64,000 bases of DNA from Cervus elaphus. Its lineage: Eukaryota; Chordata; Mammalia; Artiodactyla; Cervidae. Made by a program: the position numbers and the translations under genes. Positions within the stretch are counted from its first letter, which is position 1. Each line of letters opens with the position of its first letter. Under the pieces are notes generated by a model. The model ran no database searches, had not been told where the DNA came from, and saw only the letters and a program-made list of their open reading frames with translations. Below are positions 57,195 to 64,000 of this stretch, in pieces. The stretch is taken from contig NC_057835.1 of the NCBI RefSeq assembly GCF_910594005.1, positions 47,020,001-47,084,000 on the forward strand, given 5' to 3'.

Positions 57195-58753
57195 TTTTTT
57201 TTTTTTTTGCCAGAAAGCTAATCTTTAGTCACATCAGGAAGGAAACACTCTGTTTGCAATCAACATGAAAAAACTGTCATCGGGAACTTCTCTGGTGGTC
57301 CAGTGGTAAAGAATCTGCTTGCCAACACAGGGGACATGGGTTCCATCTCTGGTCCCGGAAGATCCCACATGCAGAGGAGCAGCTAAGCCCATGTGACACA
57401 ATTAGAGAGTAGCCCCTGTTCACCACAACCAGAGAGAGCCCAGGCACAGCAGCGGAGACCCAGTGTAGCCAAAAATAAACAAGTAAATACAGTTAAATAC
57501 AATTTAAAAGCTGTCATCGGTAATCCTTCTTAGTGTGTGACTGGCATCTATTTTATTCTTATTTTTATTTTATTTATTGAGGTTTAGTTGGTTTACAATA
57601 TTTAAAATATTATGCAATATTGTATTATATTTTAGATGTGCAACATAGTGATTTGATACTTTTATAGAATATCCTACTTTTAAAGTTCTTAGAAATTAAT
57701 TGGCTGTCTTCCCTGTGCTGTACAATATGCCTTTATAGCTTGTTCATTTCACAAATAGTAGTTTGTATTTCTTTATCCTCTAGTCCTATCTTGCCCCTTG
57801 CTCGTCCCCTCTCCCCACTGGCAGCCACTCGTTTGTTTCTATATCTGTGAGTATGTTTCTGTTTTATTATATTCTTTTGTTTTATTTTTAAGATTGTACA
57901 TATGAACAATAAGATAGAGTATTTGTCCCTGTTTGACTTACTTCACGGAGCATAATATCCTCCAAATCAATCCATGATGTTGAAAATGTCAAAATCTCAT
58001 CCTTTTTATGGCTGAGTAATATTCCTTGGCATATATACTGCATTTTCTTTATTAATTCATCTGTTGATGAACTCTTAGGTTGTTTTCATATCTTAGCTAT
58101 TGTAAATAATGCTGCTATATATATACTGGGATGCATGTATCTTTTCAAATTAATACTTTTGTTTCTTTCAGATATACCCACAACATATTAAAAAATAAAC
58201 TCAGATGTATTAAATACCTGAATGTAAAACTGGAAACCACAAAACTCCTAGAAGAAAACATACGCAGAACACTCTTTTACATAAACTACAGCAATATTTT
58301 TTGGGGTCTGTCTCCTAAAGCAAAGAAAACAAAAGCAAAAATAAGCAAATAGGACCTAATTAAACTTAAAAACTTTTGCACAGGAAAGGAAACTGTCAAT
58401 CTACTGAATGGGAGAAAATATTTGCAAATTGTATGACTGACAAGGAGTTGATACCCAAAGGATATAAACAGCTCATACAACTTAATATCAAAACAAAACA
58501 AAATAAAAACCAAGCAACCAATCAAAAAATGGGCAGAAGATGGGAACAGACACTTTTCCAAAGAAGATATACAGCTGGCTAACAGCATATTAGAAGATGC
58601 TCAGAATTACTGAGAATCAAGGAAATGCAAATCAAAACCACAGTGAGACATCACCTCACACCTTTCAGAATGGTTATCATCGAAAAGACCACAAATAACA
58701 AATGTTGGTGATGATGTGAAGAGAAGGGAACCCTTGTACAGTTGGTGAAAAGC
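57195..58753 (-). mobile_element. L1 with 5' inversion and candidate 3' transduction
   Basis: Read on the minus strand as one event. An inverted ORF2 segment (58186-58753, plus-strand orientation, with KQNKNQATNQKMGRRWEQTL) is followed by sense L1 from 58185 down to its A-rich 3' end at about 57550. About 110 bp of non-L1 sequence (excluding the later SINE) then leads to a poly-A (T18 at 57191-57208). The imperfect TSD is TAAGAATTTT (57185-57194) and TAAGGATTTT (58754-58763). Confidence 0.7.
57284..57510 (+). mobile_element. CHR-type SINE with 10-bp TSD
   Basis: GAACTTCTCTGGTGGTCCAG, GGTCCCGGAAGATCCCACAT, AACTAGAGAGTAGCCCC-like middle and the tail GCCAAAAATAAACAAGTAAA are present. A perfect TSD, CTGTCATCGG, lies at 57274-57283 and 57511-57520, inside the candidate transduced segment. 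Confidence 0.92.
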
Positions 58754-59049
58754 TAAGGATTTTGAGACTGTGGGTTTAACTTGGTGGGTTCTAACTCAAT
58801 TAGAAGTGTCCTTGTAAGAGATAACGAAGAAGAAGACACACAGGAAAGGCCGTGTGAAGGAGGCAGAGACTGAGGTTATGTAGCCAGCCAAGAATTCTCC
58901 ACAAGGGCCTTTAGAAGGAGCATGGCTCTGCTAACACCTTCATTTCTTGTCTCCAGACCTGTGAGAACATAAATTTCTGTGGGTGCAAGCCATCCATTTT
59001 GTGCTAATTTGTTATGATGGCCCAAGGAAATCAACACATCTTCCCTTCT

Positions 59050-59185
59050 GAAATGTAAACTCCTGGAGAGAAGTGACTGTATTTTGTTCATTGCTGTAGT
59101 TTTCCATGCAGAGAACAGGGCCCATCCCATACTGGCCAATAATAAGTAATCAACAAATACTTGCTGAATGAATGAGTGAACAGAA
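59050..59185 (+). mobile_element. L2 LINE 3' end
   Basis: TGTAAACTCCTGGAGAGAAG, then AGTAATCAACAAATACTTGC and TGAATGAATGAGTGAA, are the L2 terminus. Confidence 0.8.
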
Positions 59186-59201
59186 ATATGGAAATGTATC
59201 T

Positions 59202-59384
59202 CTAGCCAACCCCATGGACTGTAGCCCACCAGGCCCCTCTGTCCATGGAGTATTCTCTCCAGGCAAGAATACTGGAGTGGGTAGCCATTCCCTTCTTCAG
59301 GGGATTTTCCTGACCCAGGGGTTGAACTTGGGTCTCCTGCATTGCATGTAGATTCTTTACCATCTTAGTCACCAGGGAAGCCCA
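59202..59384 (-). mobile_element. Bov-tA SINE, 3' end missing
   Basis: The copy runs from CCCCATGGACTGTAGCCCAC to GTCACCAGGGAAGCCCAC. The terminal CGTGTCCGACTC box and tail are absent. Confidence 0.88.
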
Positions 59385-59484
59385 CTCAAAAGATATAATT
59401 TATTTTTAAATAGCTTCAGTAGTCCTTATGACATCTGGTCTTCATGGCCAGAATGATTTTCTGTTTCTTCCTCATTCTGGGACC

Positions 59485-59725
59485 ATAGTATGTAGAGGTT
59501 AAGAGTTGAGGCTCTGAACTTTGACAGACTTAGATTAAAACTCTGGCCATGGAATCACTGGCAAGTGTGAGATTGGACAAGTTAATTCACATTCCTAAGT
59601 GACAATTTTTGCATAAGATTGTTGGGAGAATTAAATGAGGTTATAAATAAGCAAACCAACGAATTTCTAGTATAGTGCTTGACCAAATAAATTGATAGTC
59701 AATCACTATTATAATTAATTGGAAT
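59485..59725 (+). mobile_element. MIR SINE, near full length
   Basis: GTAGAGGTTAAGAGTTGAGG, GATTGGACAAGTTAATTCAC, ATTGTTGGGAGAATTAAATG and GTATAGTGCTTGACCAAATA follow MIR from box A side to the 3' end. Confidence 0.82.
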
Positions 59726-59895
59726 TAATAAGAAATAAACTACAATCTTATAGACTCAATTATCTTTTAATTACAAAATCTTTTGAAATGCTATCTTTCA
59801 ATTTTCTTTACCAAGAATTTCAACCAAGTAAGTCCTTTCTAACCAGAAAACTCCCTACTACAGTATGCAGATTTACTTCAGTGTACCACATATGA

Positions 59896-60079
59896 GGGTG
59901 GCTCAGCTGGTAAAGAATCGGCCTGCACTGCAGGAGACCTGGGTTCAATCCCTGGGTTGGAAAGATCCCCTGGAGAAGGGGACGGCTACCCACTCTAGTT
60001 TCTGGCCTGGAGAATTCCATGGACCGTACAGTCCATGGGGTTGCAAAGAGTTGAACATGACTGAGTGACTTCACTTGCC
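59896..60079 (+). mobile_element. Bov-tA SINE with 12-bp TSD
   Basis: GGGTGGCTCAGCTGGTAAAG to TGACTGAGTGACTTCACTTG. The TSD matches at 11 of 12 bases: TACCACATATGA at 59884-59895 and TACCACATGTGA at 60080-60091. Confidence 0.93.
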
Positions 60080-60091
60080 TACCACATGTGA

Positions 60092-60748
60092 ACCATAACA
60101 ATTTCGTATTAAATATGTGCAAGTTGCTGGCAGTTCCAGATTGTAAACTAAAATCAGCCACATCCGAGCAGCCTGCTTTGCTCAGTGTCAGGGAGACTGA
60201 CAAGCAATTGGCTTCTCTACTTCTCTGCCCCTTGGCTGTGCTGTACATAATCTGTCACAGTTTTGCTACCTCATGAAAATAAATGATCTTCATGCTGCTT
60301 CTGTAGTGATTTAGTGCTTAAATAGCACATATTGTTTTTGTGTGTCATTCAGGGATACAACTTTTCAAAAACATAATCATTCATTTGCATAAATTTGCAT
60401 AATATTGGCGCACAGACCAAAATTCATGAGCTACTCCATCACAACTGTAAATAAAATAAGATTAAAAACCTGGAGGAAAATCTTTAAGACTATGAGAAAG
60501 TGGTTGGATAATAAAATTGAGGAGTAGTGCCAAAGAAGGGAGAAAGAACGCTGATGTCTTTAGAAGACAGGATAGGTGTTCTTGATCTGTTTTATTTTTT
60601 GTTCATTGAACTGAAAAAAAAATCTATTAGACTTTTATAAATTCATTCTTAACTTCAATTCCTTTAATCTTAATATTCTTCTTAGGTCACTTATCTGTGA
60701 GGTAAAATAATCCTTCAACTTGGAGGCAGAGTATAGAGTTCTCTATTG
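60092..60748. other. Unique DNA, no gene
   Basis: Nothing recognised. Confidence 0.4.
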
Positions 60749-60749
60749 T

Positions 60750-61130
60750 ATAAAATCTCAAGCCTTTACCTCCTGCCTTCTCTCCCTCAAGCACGCCCTC
60801 CCCTTCCCCCGCTCCACCCCCACCAGGCTCTGCCACAGCAGCTTTCTTTCTGTTCCTCAGGGTTGTTCTACCCTGAACCTTTGCATTACTTGCTTCTTTG
60901 ACCTATGCATGCACTTTTCGTGATCCACATAGGTGTGGCTTTTTCAGAGAGGCTTCCCCAGATCCCTGTTAGCACATCATCCTGATTTTATTCTTTGCCT
61001 GGTGTTGATGTTTTCCTTGTTGTGTGTGTGTGTGTTTGCCCATTCATTGATGAACAGGTTATCTTCCCATCCCGTTAAAAAATAAGCTCCATGAAAACAA
61101 GATCTTGTCTTCCTTGTTTGCTGGTACATA
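60750..61130 (+). mobile_element. L2 LINE 3' region
   Basis: CAGCAGCTTTCTTTCTGTTC, GAACCTTTGCATTACTTGCT, CAGAGAGGCTTCCCCAGATC and AAAATAAGCTCCATGAAAAC show L2 order. A short (GT)n lies at 61021-61036. Confidence 0.72.
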
Positions 61131-61164
61131 CCCAGTGCCCAGTTCTGAGATAACCCACTGTGCG

Positions 61165-61377
61165 TTGTGTGTGCTCAGCCGCTTCAGTTGTATCCCAACT
61201 CTTTGCGGCCCCATGGACCGTAGCCTGCCAGGCTCCTCTGTGCATGGAATTCTCCAGGCAAGACTACTGGAGTGGGTTGCCATGCCTTTCTCCAGGGGAT
61301 CTTTCCTCTCCAGGGATCAAACTTGGGTCTTCCGCATTGCAGGTAGATTCTTGGCCATCTGCGTGACCGGGGAAGTC
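61165..61377 (-). mobile_element. Bov-tA SINE
   Basis: GCTCAGCCGCTTCAGTTGTA to GCGTGACCGGGGAAGTCTT in reverse orientation. No TSD was seen. Confidence 0.92.
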
Positions 61378-61384
61378 TTATACA

Positions 61385-61985
61385 TTTATTTTATTGTTAA
61401 TTTCTCTTTTCAGTCCTAGATATTCCAAATTCTGGTCTCCAAATTCTAAACTTAGCCTGAGCTACTACAAAACCTGATTTTTGATAATAGAACAACAGTC
61501 AACATTAGCATTTACACATCAGATACTTCTATATATAGATGCTGGCTATGAAGGTCCACAGGGGAGCAACTGGAGAGCATTAGGCCAGGGGATTTAGTAT
61601 ACTAGCTCTTCTTCTCCCTTGGCATTCCCCTGGGAGGAGCACACGCAGAGAAACACTGACAAAGAACTGAGGACAGCTTTATTATGAGTGGTTCAGATCC
61701 CAATGCAGGGTTGCTAGTAAAATGCACTAGAGCAAGTAGTGTCCACCCCTGCCTAAGACATGTGAGGGAGACAGCACTGGCCTGACAGCTCTATCTTCCC
61801 AGGCTAGGATAAAAATCTTGGTATTTTATCACTCCCTGTCCAAGAGCAAGATACAAGCGATAGCGATCATCTGAAACTCCGGAGAAGATGTTGTCTCCGC
61901 ATCTTTGCTATGGTAAAGACCCTTTGCTCCCTTACTATTCCAGACACAGGATGTAGAAGGAACTACACACAGTAGATAAATTCCT
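61385..61985. other. Unique DNA, no gene
   Basis: Nothing recognised; the minus frame at 61829-62113 is partly L1. Confidence 0.4.
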
Positions 61986-62371
61986 ATCCAAAAAATTAAA
62001 TATACATTTACCAGAAGACCTAGCAATCCCTCTCCTAAAAATTTACCCAAGATAAATGAAAAGCCTGTTCGCACAAAGACTTGTATTTGAATGTTCCTAG
62101 TGGCTATATTCATGACAGTGAAAGCTAAAGATCAGGAAATTTTGGCACTGATAAATAGATAAACTGTAAAGTATGCAATGTAATGTTACTCAGCTAAAAA
62201 AAAAAAAAGAAAAAACCCATTAATCTAAAGAATAATACAAATGTATATTTGTATGTATATATGAATACATAGATACAAAATAATGTATATACAAAACAGA
62301 AACAGATTTATAGACATAACAACTTTTGATTACCAAAGGGGAGAAGGAAGTGAGGAGGGATAAATTAGGGT

Positions 62372-62575
62372 GAGCCCAGTGGCTCAGTTGTAAAGAATAT
62401 GCCTGCAATACAGGAGACAAGGAGAAGCAGGTTTGATTCATGGGTAAGGAAGATCCCCTGGAGGAGGAAATGGCAACCTATTCCAGTACTCTTGCTGGGA
62501 AAATCCCATGGATAGAGGAGCCTGGCGGGGTGCAGTCCACAGGGTTGCAAAGAGTCAGACACGACTGAGCAACTA
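62372..62575 (+). mobile_element. Bov-tA SINE nested in L1
   Basis: GAGCCCAGTGGCTCAGTTGT, GATCCCCTGGAGGAGGAAAT and GAGTCAGACACGACTGAGCA are in order; the TSD was not resolved. Confidence 0.92.
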
Positions 62576-62694
62576 ACTACACATTAACAGATATAAACTA
62601 TTATACACAAAATTGATAAGCAACAAGGATTTACTTAGCAGAGGGAAGTATACCCATTATCTTGTAATAACCTGTAACGGAATATTTGTTCACT

Positions 62695-63040
62695 ACTCGG
62701 TCACTAAGTCATGTCTGACTCTTTGTGATCCCATGGACTGACTGCAGCATGCCTGGCTTCCCTGTCCTTCACCATCTCCTGGAGTTTGCTCAAACTAATG
62801 TCCATTGCGTTGGTGATGCCCTCCACCCATCTCATCCTCTGTCACCCTCCTCTCCTCCTGCCCTCAGCCTTTCCCAGTATCAGGGTCTTCTCTAATGAGA
62901 TGGCTCTTTGCACTAGGTGGCCAAAGTATTGGAGCTTCAGCTTCAGCATCAGTCCTTCCAATGAATATTCAGGGTTGATTTCCTTTAGGATTGACTGGTT
63001 TGATCTCCTTGCTGTCCAAGGGACTCTCGAGTCTTCAATC
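62695..63040 (-). mobile_element. BovB LINE 3' end nested in L1
   Basis: The minus-strand 3' approximately 345 bp retains QYFGHLVQRAISLEKTLILG and PWTARRSNQSILKEINPEYS. It is a short 5'-truncated copy with unclear TSD. Confidence 0.9.
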
Positions 63041-63093
63041 TGCAAAAATACTAAATCACCGAAACTAACACAATATTTGTAAATCAACTATGC

Positions 63094-63447
63094 CTTCATA
63101 GGAAACCCTCCACTGATACATAGGATATCATGGATGAATATTAGAAACATTGTATTCAGTCAAATAAGCCAGGAAAAAAAGACTACATGCTATATGATTT
63201 TATCTTCTGATAATTCAGAAAAAGAAACACTAGAGGGACAGAAAGTAGGCGCTGAGGAGCTGGGAGAGGGGTGGGAGGAAGGGGTTGGTTGCGCAGGACA
63301 ACATCTAATTTTTGGTCACAAGAAACGTTCACAGTGGTGGTTGTGGATACACAGCTGTATACATTTGCTAAAACTCATCAAAGTATACCTTTAAAACTTC
63401 TGAATTTTATTTTATATGAGTCATACCTCAATAAAGTTGATTAAATA
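63094..63447 (+). mobile_element. Older L1M 3' UTR
   Basis: CAGTCAAATAAGCCAGGAAA, CATGCTATATGATTTTATCT, GTATACCTTTAAAACTTCTG and ATACCTCAATAAAGTTGATT form a second, distinct L1 3' end directly after the first. Confidence 0.75.
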
Positions 63448-63449
63448 TC

Positions 63450-64000
63450 TACTAAAAACATGCCCCTAGAAATACCCTGGAATCTGATACAAAGATATTA
63501 GTATTTATTTCTTTTGAAGAAGGGGGAAAACGGTAGACTTTTTGTTCCCATTTATGAGAAATGCCTCTGGGGCTCGTTCTAGCAAAAGTACAATGGGAGA
63601 CATACTTTCTGCTTCACCCAACATGGCTTTGAATAGTTCCTCTCATTTCATATTTGGCAATTACAAATTCTTCTTTGTGTTCTTCCGTGACATGTTTTCT
63701 GAGGAGGTTTTAAAATTTTTTTCTTTTAAGCCCCCTGGGGCCTGGACAGGGGGCCTGGAAGGGGAGTGAGTGGCTGCAGGCCTGTGCTGTTTCTAGAAAA
63801 CAGGAAATTGGTAGTCTAGGATTTTCATGGTTTGTAGCTGAGCTGTCATGTGAACTTGATGTGACTTGATCTGATATATCCATCACGTACTTAGAGTATT
63901 TCTATTGTAAACCCTTAGTTGTCATAAAAGCCCCAGACTATGATGATTTGGGTGGAGCCTATGTTATCTCAAGGATTGTAGGAGGTCCCTAGATCTATTC
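63450..64000. other. Unique DNA, no gene
   Basis: A 75-codon frame (63542-63769) has no domain. The window ends in unrecognised sequence. Confidence 0.4.

Larger units (their letters stand above)
57085..59035 (+). mobile_element. MaLR-type LTR split by an L1
   Basis: The 5' part (GAACCTGGGAATGTGACTTT, GATCTGGGTAGATGTAATTA) stops at 57194. The 3' part resumes at 58754 (AAGGATTTTGAGACTGTGGG) and continues through AAAGGCCGTGTGAAGGAGGC and AACACCTTCATTTCTTGTCT to about 59035. Joining the parts restores normal MaLR order. Confidence 0.78.
61990..63093 (+). mobile_element. L1 3' region split by Bov-tA and BovB
   Basis: Three L1 pieces occur in order: the ORF2 end to early 3' UTR (61990-62371, ending AAGGAAGTGAGGAGGGATAA), the middle 3' UTR (62576-62690, AATATCTTG-like TTATCTTGTAATAACCTGTA) and the 3' end (63045-63093, CCGAAACTAACACAATATTT plus GTAAATCAACTATG). 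Confidence 0.78.

Noticed and set aside
57209..57545. Processed pseudogene of a host mRNA between poly-T and L1
   Set aside because: No recognisable protein reading was found, and one TSD appears to enclose it with the L1, so a 3' transduction explains it better; a pseudogene is not fully excluded.
58876..59229. 117-codon minus-strand frame as a gene
   Set aside because: It is antisense through a MaLR LTR and L2.

Overview
The window is from a ruminant (bovid-type) nuclear genome and looks intergenic or intronic. The evidence is the set of repeat families visible by eye: RTE-type BovB LINEs, tRNA-headed Bov-tA SINEs, dimeric BOV-A2 SINEs, artiodactyl CHR SINEs and bovine-type L1 (L1-BT) 3' ends. 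Older mammalian repeats (MIR, L2, MER5, MaLR/MLT1-type LTRs, L1M) lie beneath them. I found no host protein-coding exon, tRNA, rRNA or other cellular RNA gene that I can support. The longer open frames are almost all relics of LINE ORF2 or chance frames through SINEs. Family names come from recognising consensus sequences, not from a search, and boundaries without a stated target-site duplication (TSD) are good to about 10-30 bases.

Layout. 0-12.2 kb: SINEs, three 5'-truncated BovB copies (1.3-2.3, 9.4-10.0 and 11.8-12.2 kb), and a solo class I ERV LTR (8310-8847) inserted with a 4-bp TSD into an older MLT1-type LTR. 12.2-22.5 kb: mostly unique AT-rich DNA with scattered MIR, MER5, MaLR and Bov-tA. 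22.5-26.0 kb: an internally deleted L1M with a CHR SINE and a Bov-tA nested in it. 27.7-28.1 kb: a probable class I ERV LTR. 30.3-33.0 kb: two L1-BT insertions with clear TSDs, the first carrying a twin-priming 5' inversion. 33.3-39.9 kb: a nearly full-length, decayed L1 on the minus strand that contains an almost identical 149-bp internal duplication. 40-50 kb: L1-BT, several Bov-tA, L2, a small hAT-type DNA element with TIRs and TSD, two MaLR LTRs and another BovB. 50.7-55 kb: repeat-poor DNA. 56-59 kb: L2 and a MaLR LTR split by a minus-strand L1 that seems to carry both a 5' inversion and a 3' transduction. 59-63.5 kb: Bov-tA, MIR, L2, and an L1 3' end split by Bov-tA and BovB.

The features work together only as layers of insertion. 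BovB supplied the retrotransposition machinery for Bov-tA and BOV-A2, whose 3' ends match the BovB 3' end; L1 mobilised itself and probably the CHR SINEs. Nesting gives relative ages: L1M, MaLR and MER5 are oldest; BovB and Bov-tA interrupt them; the L1-BT copies and the solo LTR keep perfect TSDs. No new functional system is evident. The best leads are the 149-bp duplication, the two inverted L1 insertions (one with a candidate 3' transduction) and two repeat-poor blocks that could hold conserved regulatory DNA.
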